From: Dyadobacter sp. CY312
Lineage (GTDB): Bacteria; Bacteroidota; Bacteroidia; Cytophagales; Spirosomataceae
Reading direction: 5' to 3'
DNA length: 64,000 bases
Assembly (NCBI RefSeq): GCF_021390535.1
Contig: NZ_JAJUXG010000017.1
Coordinates: forward strand, 203,329-267,328
Under the pieces are notes generated by a model that searched no databases, was not told where the DNA came from, and was given only the letters and a program-made list of their open reading frames with translations. Below are positions 1-8,362 of this stretch, in pieces; positions within the stretch are counted from its first letter, which is position 1, and each line of letters starts with the position of its first letter. The position numbers and the translations under genes are program-made.

Positions 1-819
1 CAGCTCAGTTTCATGATGCAGGACTGGAAACTGATGGGTGTTTTCCTGGGGACGGGACTTCTTGCATTGGCCTGGAATACCTATTTCTGGTTTCTGTTTC
101 GGAAAACATTCCGGTTTTATCGGGAACAATATCAAAGCCATTTTTCCTATGAGCAAAATCTCAATTACCTCAATACAGTTCTTTTCATTCAGGCGATATG
201 CCTGGGTCTCTGGTATTTTCTATTCATCATGCTTGGGCTGGGGCACTGGTTCGAGTTTGATGTTACGCAAATTGTTGAGCGTAGCGTGGATGCGATTTGG
301 CTTGCTTTTTCAACCATCACGTATTTCGTAGGATACTTTGCCATTCATCAACCTGAAATTTTTAAAATTTCACCTCAGGCCTTGTCTATTTTTGGAGAGA
401 TCAAATCATCACCTGTGGTTATGGGAAGTGAGGAAGAGGTGATTGATAAAAAAGTAGAACAAGCGGAAGATTTGCATGAGGCACGGGCTCAGGTGGAAGA
501 TTACATGATTAAACATAAACCATATACCAATCCGAAACTGAGTTTAAACGAGCTTGCCGGGAAGATAAAACTTCCTCCTCATACCTTGTCGAAAGTAATC
601 AATGATGGCTTCGATAAAAACTTTTTTGACTTCATTAATTCCTACCGTGTCGACGAGTTTAAGAAACGTGTCGATAATCCTAAGTTTAAGAATTACACGT
701 TGCTGAGCATTGCCTACGAGGTAGGTTTCAATTCTAAAACGGCTTTCAACAGGTCCTTCAAAAAGATGACCGGACAAACGCCTCGCGACTACTACAACGA
801 GAGCCGTTTGGAAGAGTAA
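1..819 (+). CDS. AraC-family regulator with membrane N-terminus (5' end cut off)
   Basis: The frame is already open at base 1, so the gene begins outside the window; the first ATG inside is at 13. The visible N-terminal part has three or so hydrophobic segments (for example around residues 7-27, 55-77 and 92-110), followed by a charged linker. The last 95 residues form an AraC-type double helix-turn-helix: a first HTH around LSLNELAGKIKLPPHTLSKV and a second ending in GFNSKTAFNRSFKKMTGQTP, the family signature. Such proteins are membrane-bound transcription regulators. It points towards the glucan operon 266 bases downstream and could control it, but this is only inferred from position. The target and the sensed signal cannot be read from sequence. 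Confidence 0.85.
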   Translation, partial: QLSFMMQDWKLMGVFLGTGLLALAWNTYFWFLFRKTFRFYREQYQSHFSYEQNLNYLNTVLFIQAICLGLWYFLFIMLGLGHWFEFDVTQIVERSVDAIWLAFSTITYFVGYFAIHQPEIFKISPQALSIFGEIKSSPVVMGSEEEVIDKKVEQAEDLHEARAQVEDYMIKHKPYTNPKLSLNELAGKIKLPPHTLSKVINDGFDKNFFDFINSYRVDEFKKRVDNPKFKNYTLLSIAYEVGFNSKTAFNRSFKKMTGQTPRDYYNESRLEE

Positions 820-988
820 TTGACTTTTTCCTGTTAAAACTTTCAAATAAATAAGTGCCATTTTATAAAGTGGTCATTTGTTTTGGTGTGTATATACTTC
901 ATTTTTAAATAGTTATCAACATTTCATTTTGATTCTGAAAAATATGGGCTGAATCGTGAAGTGGAGCGACAGAGGACTTTTATAGGGA

Positions 989-996
989 TACTTTTG
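989..996 (+). promoter_or_regulatory. Possible -7 element of the Sus-like operon
   Basis: TACTTTTG fits the Bacteroidota -7 consensus TAnnTTTG and lies about 90 bases before the SusC start. No good TTTG -33 element is found 17-23 bases upstream, so this is a weak call. The rest of the 820-1085 gap shows no gene. Confidence 0.3.
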
Positions 997-1085
997 CTGA
1001 GTAATATTTCGATAATTAATAGGATTTAAACCTGTGTTATTATTGAGGCTTACAAAACCAATCATCCAAAATTTATTCCTCTAAG

Positions 1086-4055
1086 ATGAATCAGCATTAC
1101 AAACAATTATTCTGTTTTGCCCTGTTACTCCTTCTCGGGAGTTCGTCGGCAAGAGCACAAATTACCGTTGGAGGTAAAGTTACAGATGCCAAAGATGGCT
1201 CGGAGCTACCGGGTGTAACGGTACTCGTAAAAGGCAGCTCAATGGGGACGCAATCGGATGCGTCGGGTCGTTATTCACTTTCAAATGTGCCGGCTCAGGC
1301 AGTCCTTGTTTTTAGTTTCGTTGGTAAGCTTGCGAAGGAAGTACCGACCGAGAATCAGACAACCATTAATGTGACACTTGAAGACGACAGCCAGGATTTG
1401 ACGGAGGTGGTTGTGATTGGTTATGGCTCTCAAAAGAAACAGGAACTTACCGGTTCTATCACTTCCATTTCTTCAAAAGACTTTCAGCAGGGAAACATTC
1501 AAAGTCCTGAGCAGCTCATTGTCGGAAAAGTAGCAGGGGTTTCGATCACTTCCAATAGCGGTCAGCCTGGTGTGGGAAGTACGATCCGTATCCGTGGTGG
1601 TGCTTCACTCAATGCAAGTAATGATCCGTTAATCGTGATCGATGGAGTACCATTAAGTGGAAATAAGATTGACGGGGCACCTAGTCCACTGAGCCTGATC
1701 AACCCAAATGATATTGAAACTTTTACCGTATTAAAAGATGCGTCGGCAACTGCGATTTATGGCTCACGTGCTTCAAACGGTGTCATTTTGATTACGACCA
1801 AAAAAGGTAAAAGCGGCAGGCCGACTATTAATTTCAATACACAACTTGCGGTATCGAAAATTGGGAAAATGGTGGATGCGCTGGATGCCAATGAGTTCAG
1901 AACGTATGTTGAAACAAACGGAACGGATGCGCAAAAGGCAATATTGGGCACTGCTAATACCAACTGGCAGGAGGAAATATACCGTACCGGTATCAGTACA
2001 GACAATAACCTGAGCATTTCGGGAGCGTTGAAAAACATGCCATATCGGGTTTCTGCGGGTTATTTGCTACAAAACGGGATTCTGCTCACAGACAAACTAC
2101 AACGTCCTTCGGCTTCGGTTAATATCAGTCCGAGATTGTTTAACAAGCATTTGAAAATAGACCTCAATCTTAAAGGAGCGATTACAAAATCGAATTATGC
2201 GAATCAGGGCGCAATTATCAACGCCGTTCAATTTGATCCTACGCAACCTGTAATGGACGAAACCAGTCCGTTTGGCGGATATTTTGAGTGGGTGACCAGA
2301 GATGAAGCTGGCGTAGCAACGCTTAATCCCAATGCCCCACGCAACCCTGTTTCATTGATCAAATTGCAGGACAATCAAAATACAGTTCAGCGTAGTTTTG
2401 GTAATGTACAGTTCGATTACATGTTCCACTTCCTGCCAGATTTACATGCAAACCTGAACCTGGGTTATGACGTATCAAAAGGTAGGGGGACGATTTTTGT
2501 GCCTGAATATGCGGGACAGAGTTTCAGCACGCAGGGGCAAAACAACAGATCTCGCAATAGCGGGAATAACAAAGTTGCTGAGTTCTATTTAAACTATGTA
2601 AAGGATATTCCGGGAATTAAAAGTACCATTAATGCAACCGCAGGATATGGATACTACAACAACTCAACCACGAATTATTCTTTTGCCAATTTCAGCGCAA
2701 ACGGTGATACAATCGCAGGTTCTCAGCCAAAATTTGCCTTTGACATTCCTGAAAATACGCTTATTTCATACTACGGCCGATTAATTTATACCCTGGATGA
2801 CAAGTACATTCTCGCAGGTTCGGTTCGTACTGACGGGTCGTCTCGTTTCTCTCCTGAAAATCGCTGGGGTGTTTTCCCTTCAGTTGCCCTTACATGGAGA
2901 ATTAACAAGGAGAAATTCCTGAGTACTTCAAGCAAGCTGTCGGACCTGAAACTGAGATTGAGCTATGGAATCACCGGTAATCAGGATGGTATCGCAAATT
3001 ATTCTTATCTGGGGATTTACTCAATCAGCTCCAATGCTTCTCAATATCAGTTCGGGAATCAGTTTTACAACATGACTGCGCCCGCTGCATACGATGCCAA
3101 CATCAAATGGGAGCAAACTGCAACGGCCAATGCCGGTCTTGACTATGGTTTTTTTGACAATCGTTTGACAGGTAGTTTGGATGTTTATTTCAAAAAAACC
3201 AAAAATCTGTTAAACACCGTTCCTATTCCTATTGGGTCGAATTTCAGTAACCAGATCCTGACCAATGTAGGTAACATTGAAAACAAAGGAGTTGAATTTG
3301 CGATCAATGGAAATCCGGTGAGAACGAAGAATTTTAACTGGGATTTAGGATTCAATTTTACTTATAACAATAATAAGATCACGAATCTTACTGCGGTTAG
3401 CGATCCTGAATTTGCTGGAAATTTGACAGGCGGAATTACAGGTGGAACAGGCCAGAGCATTCAAATTCATTCGGTGAATTACAACACTTTCTCTTACTAC
3501 GTTTTCAAACAGGTGTATGATCAGGCAGGCAAACCGCTCGAAGGTGTATATGTGGATTTGAACGGAGATGGTGAGGTGAATCAGAAAGATCAGTATCGTT
3601 ACAAATCGCCTTTCCCGAAAGTAATGCTCGGCTTCAATACGCAGTTGACGTACCAGAAATGGACCCTGAGTACGATTCTGAGAGCAAATTTGGGCAACTA
3701 CATGTACAACAACGTATCATCCAATTTTGGAGTTGAAAGAAACATCCTGAATCCGAACAACATCCTGGGTAACAGCACAACGGATATTTATAAAACCGGA
3801 TTCTTCAACAATCAGTATCAGTCGGATTATTATATTCAGAATGCATCTTTCCTGCGTATGGACAACATTGGAATTGGCTACAATGCAGGACGTGTGTTAG
3901 GCAACAAAATGAATCTTCGCCTAAATGCAACCTGCCAGAACGTATTTGTAATGACAAAATATACGGGCCTGGATCCAGAGGTGAATGGTGGTATCGATTA
4001 CAACCTTTACCCACGCCCAAGAACCTTCGTGTTGGGATTGAATCTTGACTTTTAA
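1086..4055 (+). CDS. SusC/RagA-type TonB-dependent outer membrane receptor
   Basis: 989 residues, the normal size for SusC proteins. A signal peptide ends near residue 24 (SSARAQ). It is followed by a carboxypeptidase-D-like regulatory domain (about 27-105, GKVTDAKDGSELPGVTVLVKG), then the motif VVIGYGSQKKQELTGSI and a plug domain with the SusC-specific IRIRGGASLNASNDPLIVIDG. The rest is a 22-strand type barrel ending in LNLDF. The protein imports oligosaccharides through the outer membrane with energy from TonB, with a SusD lipoprotein as its lid. The next three genes are SusD, SusE and a GH13 amylase, so the substrate is most likely an alpha-glucan; this is inferred from context. Confidence 0.95.
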   Translation: MNQHYKQLFCFALLLLLGSSSARAQITVGGKVTDAKDGSELPGVTVLVKGSSMGTQSDASGRYSLSNVPAQAVLVFSFVGKLAKEVPTENQTTINVTLEDDSQDLTEVVVIGYGSQKKQELTGSITSISSKDFQQGNIQSPEQLIVGKVAGVSITSNSGQPGVGSTIRIRGGASLNASNDPLIVIDGVPLSGNKIDGAPSPLSLINPNDIETFTVLKDASATAIYGSRASNGVILITTKKGKSGRPTINFNTQLAVSKIGKMVDALDANEFRTYVETNGTDAQKAILGTANTNWQEEIYRTGISTDNNLSISGALKNMPYRVSAGYLLQNGILLTDKLQRPSASVNISPRLFNKHLKIDLNLKGAITKSNYANQGAIINAVQFDPTQPVMDETSPFGGYFEWVTRDEAGVATLNPNAPRNPVSLIKLQDNQNTVQRSFGNVQFDYMFHFLPDLHANLNLGYDVSKGRGTIFVPEYAGQSFSTQGQNNRSRNSGNNKVAEFYLNYVKDIPGIKSTINATAGYGYYNNSTTNYSFANFSANGDTIAGSQPKFAFDIPENTLISYYGRLIYTLDDKYILAGSVRTDGSSRFSPENRWGVFPSVALTWRINKEKFLSTSSKLSDLKLRLSYGITGNQDGIANYSYLGIYSISSNASQYQFGNQFYNMTAPAAYDANIKWEQTATANAGLDYGFFDNRLTGSLDVYFKKTKNLLNTVPIPIGSNFSNQILTNVGNIENKGVEFAINGNPVRTKNFNWDLGFNFTYNNNKITNLTAVSDPEFAGNLTGGITGGTGQSIQIHSVNYNTFSYYVFKQVYDQAGKPLEGVYVDLNGDGEVNQKDQYRYKSPFPKVMLGFNTQLTYQKWTLSTILRANLGNYMYNNVSSNFGVERNILNPNNILGNSTTDIYKTGFFNNQYQSDYYIQNASFLRMDNIGIGYNAGRVLGNKMNLRLNATCQNVFVMTKYTGLDPEVNGGIDYNLYPRPRTFVLGLNLDF

Positions 4056-4081
4056 TTTATCGATTTCTAATTAATTGGAAT

Positions 4082-5656
4082 ATGAAAATTTTCTTAAAAA
4101 CACTAGCTGTTTCGGCATTGCTGTTCGGGTCAGTTTCCTGCCACAACGACCTCGACCTTGCGCCAACTAACTCTATAACAGCGGATATTGCTTACAAATC
4201 ACTTGCGGATTATAAACTGGTTCTTGCCAAGGTATATGGAAGTTATGCATTGGCAGGAAATACCGGAATAACCACCTCTGATCTTGCTGGCATTGATCCG
4301 GGACAAGCCGATTTTCTCCGGCTTTTCTGGAACGCGCAGGAACTTTCTACCGATGAAGCAGCCTGCGTATGGAATGATCCGGGTATCCCGGATTTTCACA
4401 ATCTGAACTGGACAGCCGGAAACGTTTTGCTGAGCGCGTTGTATAACCGCAGTCTGTTTCATGTAACGGTTTGTAATGAGTTCATACGTGAATCTTCAGA
4501 CGAAAAGCTGAGTGCGCGGGGAATTACCGGGGCTGATGCAGAGGAGATTCGCCTGTACCGGTCTGAGGCAAGGTTTCTAAGGGCATTTCAATATTGGGTG
4601 CTGATCGATTTGTTTGGAAACCCTCCGTTTGTTACCGAAAATGATCCGATTGGGAAATACATTCCGCCGCAGATCAAACGTGCCGATCTTTTTGCATACA
4701 TCGAATCGGAACTTAAAGCAGTGGAAACGTCCCTGGCTGATCCTAAAAAGAATGAATACGGCCGTGTGGACAAAGCTGCATCCTGGGCTCTTTTGGCAAG
4801 ATTGTATCTCAATGCAGAGGTATATTTGGGTAAAGGTCAGGGCAAATATTCGGAGGCAATTACATATTCTGATAAGGTGATCAAGTCGGGATATTCGCTT
4901 ATGCCGGAATACAAGCATCTTTTCCTTGCGGATAACGACGTGAATAATCCCGAAGTGCTCTTATCAATCAACTACGATGGGGTAAGAACACAGAACAATG
5001 GTGGTACAACTTTCATTATTAATGCAGCAATTAATGCAGCCATGAACCCGTCGTCATTTGGTGTTCCAAACGGTGGATGGGGCGGTAACCGTACGACGAA
5101 AAATCTGCCATTACTATTTGGCGATTACAGCGGCGCCAAAGACAAACGTGCCATGTTTTTTGGTACTAAAATAGAAATGGAAGATCCGGCAGTATTCACT
5201 GATGGTCTTGCTATTACCAAGTTTCGGAATGTAAGCAGAACTGGTATTACAGCGCCTTCTGCTGGTGGATCGTTTTCTTCCGTAGATTTTCCGTTGTTCA
5301 GGCTCGCTGAGATGTATCTCACCTATGCCGAAGCAGTAAAACGTGGTGGTACGGGAGGGAGTGAAGCAACTGCTGTCAGCTACATCAACAAACTGCGTGA
5401 GCGTGCTTATGGAAATACAACGGGCAATGTTACGGCGGTAAGTCTGAATGATATTCTGGATGAAAGAGGCCGTGAGTTTTATTGGGAAGCGCATCGACGC
5501 ACCGACCTTGTTCGCTATGGATTGCTTACTTCCGGAAGTTACCTGTGGCCATGGAAAGGTGGAGTGAAAGAAGGAAGAGGTGTGGCGGAAAGCTTCAACC
5601 TGTTCCCGATACCAGCAACTGATCTGATCGCTAACCCTAATCTTGTACAGAACTAA
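4082..5656 (+). CDS. SusD/RagB-type starch-binding surface lipoprotein
   Basis: 524 residues with a lipoprotein signal peptide; the lipobox cysteine is near residue 20 (GSVSC). The N-terminal DLAPTNSITADIAYKSLADY, the TPR-like SEARFLRAFQYWVLIDLFGNPP segment and the C-terminal FNLFPIPATDLIANPNLVQN are typical of the RagB/SusD family. SusD caps the SusC barrel and binds glycan at the cell surface. The gene starts 26 bases after SusC, and its stop overlaps the next start (TAATG), so SusC, SusD and SusE are one operon. Confidence 0.95.
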   Translation: MKIFLKTLAVSALLFGSVSCHNDLDLAPTNSITADIAYKSLADYKLVLAKVYGSYALAGNTGITTSDLAGIDPGQADFLRLFWNAQELSTDEAACVWNDPGIPDFHNLNWTAGNVLLSALYNRSLFHVTVCNEFIRESSDEKLSARGITGADAEEIRLYRSEARFLRAFQYWVLIDLFGNPPFVTENDPIGKYIPPQIKRADLFAYIESELKAVETSLADPKKNEYGRVDKAASWALLARLYLNAEVYLGKGQGKYSEAITYSDKVIKSGYSLMPEYKHLFLADNDVNNPEVLLSINYDGVRTQNNGGTTFIINAAINAAMNPSSFGVPNGGWGGNRTTKNLPLLFGDYSGAKDKRAMFFGTKIEMEDPAVFTDGLAITKFRNVSRTGITAPSAGGSFSSVDFPLFRLAEMYLTYAEAVKRGGTGGSEATAVSYINKLRERAYGNTTGNVTAVSLNDILDERGREFYWEAHRRTDLVRYGLLTSGSYLWPWKGGVKEGRGVAESFNLFPIPATDLIANPNLVQN

Positions 5657-6699
5657 TGATAAAAGATATAAAAATTTCTTTGCTAGGACTGGCTGCCCTC
5701 ATGGCTCTCGCATCCTGCGAAAAAGATGAAGTGCAAACCATTGCATCTATCAGCAATGCGCCGGTAATAACGGTAAGCAAACAGACACTGGTACTTACCA
5801 ACCAGGATGCAGAAAAGGAAGCTGTACAATTCTCCTGGACTCCGGTGGACTATGGTTACCAGAGCGTGGTCAACTACACCATTCAGTTGGATAAAAAAGG
5901 CAATAACTTCGCAAAGCCGGCGGAAATTGCGGGTGGAAGTTTGTTGAAAAAATCTCTGACAACAGCGGAAATCAATAGTCTGTTGATCAATAAACTAAAA
6001 CTGAATGCAGGGCAATTGGCCGAAATTGAAGCGCGTGTGGTGTCGTCGCTGGGTGCTTTGGCGCCAGGTGTGAACGCCACCTCAGCCGTAACGGGTTTGT
6101 CGGTAACACCTTATTTTGTTGTGATCGTTTATCCATCCATTTACGTACCGGGCAGTCATCAGGGTTGGGCTCCTGATAAAGCGCCAAAGCTGGTTTCGAT
6201 TAAGGATGATAAATTATACGAAGGATATGTTTATTTTCCGGACGCAAGTAATGAATTCAAATTTACCAATGGACCAAACTGGGATGAGGGCGACTATGGT
6301 TCGGCTGGTCCTGGAAAACTGGGGAAAGGTGATAACCTGAAACAAGTTGGAGCCGGGTATTATTTAGTTAAAGCCAACTTAAATACATTAACCTGGTCGT
6401 CGTTGAAAACGATTTGGGGGGTGATAGGTTCGGCAACCAAAGGTGGTTGGGATGCAGATCAGGATTTAATGTTCGATCCGAAAGACGGCCTTTGGAAAGC
6501 AGAACTTGTATTGAAAGAAGGAGAAATTAAGTTCAGAGCCAATGACGACTGGGCACTTGCTTATGGTGATGGAAATGCAGATGGCGTACCAGATATGCTG
6601 GATAATAACAACATTAAAGTTGAAGCGGCGGGTACATACATTTTGAGCCTGAACCTGAGCAATGCTGGTAATTTCACTTATACGCTTACCAAAAAATAA
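5656..6699 (+). CDS. SusE-like starch-binding outer membrane lipoprotein
   Basis: 347 residues. The lipoprotein signal has its cysteine near residue 21 (LASC). The N-terminal half is the SusE immunoglobulin-like domain (VSKQTLVLTNQDAEKEAVQFSW). The C-terminal half has two SusE/SusF-type starch-binding modules, one around VPGSHQGWAPDKAPKL and one around GVIGSATKGGWDADQDLMF, the latter very close to characterised SusE sequences. These surface proteins hold alpha-glucans near the SusCD transporter. The start codon overlaps the SusD stop, which implies coupled translation. The presence of this family is the best indicator that the operon handles starch-like glucans. Confidence 0.9.
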   Translation: MIKDIKISLLGLAALMALASCEKDEVQTIASISNAPVITVSKQTLVLTNQDAEKEAVQFSWTPVDYGYQSVVNYTIQLDKKGNNFAKPAEIAGGSLLKKSLTTAEINSLLINKLKLNAGQLAEIEARVVSSLGALAPGVNATSAVTGLSVTPYFVVIVYPSIYVPGSHQGWAPDKAPKLVSIKDDKLYEGYVYFPDASNEFKFTNGPNWDEGDYGSAGPGKLGKGDNLKQVGAGYYLVKANLNTLTWSSLKTIWGVIGSATKGGWDADQDLMFDPKDGLWKAELVLKEGEIKFRANDDWALAYGDGNADGVPDMLDNNNIKVEAAGTYILSLNLSNAGNFTYTLTKK

Positions 6700-6728
6700 T
6701 TATAATTAACCTAGAATAAGCCGTCGGT

Positions 6729-8288
6729 ATGACAATTCAACAGATTAGAAAAACCGGCCTGCTACTGTTGTGGTTCCTCATTGGGGGAGCCACAACTCAG
6801 GCTCAGGTGACAAAACCTCCGGGAGTTTGTTACGAAATATTTGTCCGGTCTTTTGCAGATTCCAACGGTGACGGTATTGGCGATATCAACGGCATCACAT
6901 CCAAGCTCGACTATTTAAAGGATCTGGGAATAGATGCGATCTGGCTCACGCCAATTGGTAAATCTCCCACGTACCACAAATACGATGTGGTCGATTACAA
7001 ACAGATTGATCCGGAATATGGTACGTTGGCAGACATGAAAAATCTGATTGCTGAGGCTCATAAAAGAAACATCAGAATTGTGAAAGATCTGGTTGTGAAT
7101 CACACCAGCAATCAGCATCCCTGGTTTTTGGAAGCTCAAAAAGGCAAGGACAATCCTTATCGTGATTATTACGTATGGCTTTCACAAAAGGCAATTGACT
7201 CACTAGGGATTGCTACGCGTGAAAAATCCGGTGATTCCTGGGAAGTGAATCCGTGGCATGCCGTAAAAGATGGGGGAGCGGAGAAATATTATGGGTTGTT
7301 TTGGAGCGGGATGCCCGATCTTAATTTTGATAATCCTAAGGTGCGGGAAGAAATATATTCCGTTGCCAAATTCTGGCTGCAGGAAGTGGGTATTGATGGT
7401 TTCAGGTTAGATGCTGCCAAACACATTTATCCGGATTGGGAAGCTGAAAAAAGTCAGGCGTTTTGGGTTGAGTTCCGTGAAAAAGTGACAAGCTACAAGC
7501 CTGATGTGTATCTGGTGGGGGAGATTTGGACTACGCCTGATAAAGTGGCTCCTTACTTCAAAGGTTTACCTGCCAATTTCAATATTGATGCATCTCTTGC
7601 TATTCAGAAAATACTGGGAAAAGGAGAGCAGTCTGATCTGATTATTCAGCTACTGAATACTTATGCTGAATACAAAAAAGTGAATCCTGATTTTGTGGAT
7701 GCGACTATTACCGGAAATCATGATCAGCTCAGGATCGGGACAGCTGTGAATGGGAATATTGACAAAATGAAAATGGCGGCAGCTTTGCTACTAACACTTC
7801 CCGGCGAACCTTATCTGTATTATGGTGAAGAAATTGGCATGTTGGGAAACAAACCAGATGAAAATATTCGCGAACCTTTTTTGTGGAAGGCAAAGAATGA
7901 GGATAAGAATCGTACATCATGGATGAAACCTGAGTATTCAACAGATGAGAAAGTTCGGAATTTGGAATTGCAAAAAGCCGATCCGAATTCAATTTACAAT
8001 TATTACAAAAAGCTGTTGAAGTTTCGAAGAAGCCAGCCAGCCATGTATCAGGTGACTCCTGCCAATCTTGCTGAAAGTGGAATTAAAGAAGTTTATATTC
8101 TTTCATTTATTCGTCCTGCTGCTGGCAGTGATTTACTGGTGATTCACAATACCAGTGATCAGGTGAAAACAGTGAAACTTCCTGAGAAATACAAGTCGGG
8201 CAAGGCAGTTTTTCAGTCTTCCGGTCTGGTTGCCGTTAAAGCGGGGAGTGTGAAAATTCCCGCTTATGGATCGGTTGTTTTGAAATAA
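6729..8288 (+). CDS. GH13 alpha-amylase family enzyme, exported
   Basis: 519 residues with a Sec signal peptide (cleavage near residue 26, TTQAQ). The (beta/alpha)8 barrel shows all GH13 landmarks: region I VVNHTS, region II GFRLDAAKHI with nucleophile D228, region III LVGEIW with acid/base E265, and region IV TGNHD with D332. A short beta domain follows. It hydrolyses alpha-1,4-glucans or related oligosaccharides. It is shorter than SusG (about 690 residues), with no room for an extra carbohydrate-binding domain, and the signal peptide lacks a lipobox, so a periplasmic location is likely. It is the last gene of the SusCDE operon, 29 bases after SusE. The exact specificity (amylase, neopullulanase or glucosidase) cannot be told. 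Confidence 0.92.
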   Translation: MTIQQIRKTGLLLLWFLIGGATTQAQVTKPPGVCYEIFVRSFADSNGDGIGDINGITSKLDYLKDLGIDAIWLTPIGKSPTYHKYDVVDYKQIDPEYGTLADMKNLIAEAHKRNIRIVKDLVVNHTSNQHPWFLEAQKGKDNPYRDYYVWLSQKAIDSLGIATREKSGDSWEVNPWHAVKDGGAEKYYGLFWSGMPDLNFDNPKVREEIYSVAKFWLQEVGIDGFRLDAAKHIYPDWEAEKSQAFWVEFREKVTSYKPDVYLVGEIWTTPDKVAPYFKGLPANFNIDASLAIQKILGKGEQSDLIIQLLNTYAEYKKVNPDFVDATITGNHDQLRIGTAVNGNIDKMKMAAALLLTLPGEPYLYYGEEIGMLGNKPDENIREPFLWKAKNEDKNRTSWMKPEYSTDEKVRNLELQKADPNSIYNYYKKLLKFRRSQPAMYQVTPANLAESGIKEVYILSFIRPAAGSDLLVIHNTSDQVKTVKLPEKYKSGKAVFQSSGLVAVKAGSVKIPAYGSVVLK

Positions 8289-8304
8289 ATATTGTTCTAA
8301 AATC

Positions 8305-8345
8305 AAAAAAGCAGATCGCACCTTATCGGTATGATCTGCTTTTTT
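8305..8345. terminator. Bidirectional intrinsic terminator
   Basis: Perfect inverted repeat with arms at 8305-8317 and 8333-8345 (AAAAAAGCAGATC and its complement), giving a GC core flanked by an A-tract and a T-tract. It sits between the convergent amylase gene and the minus-strand receptor gene and can stop transcription from both sides. Confidence 0.85.
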
Positions 8346-8362
8346 TGTTGAATTCGTTTTTA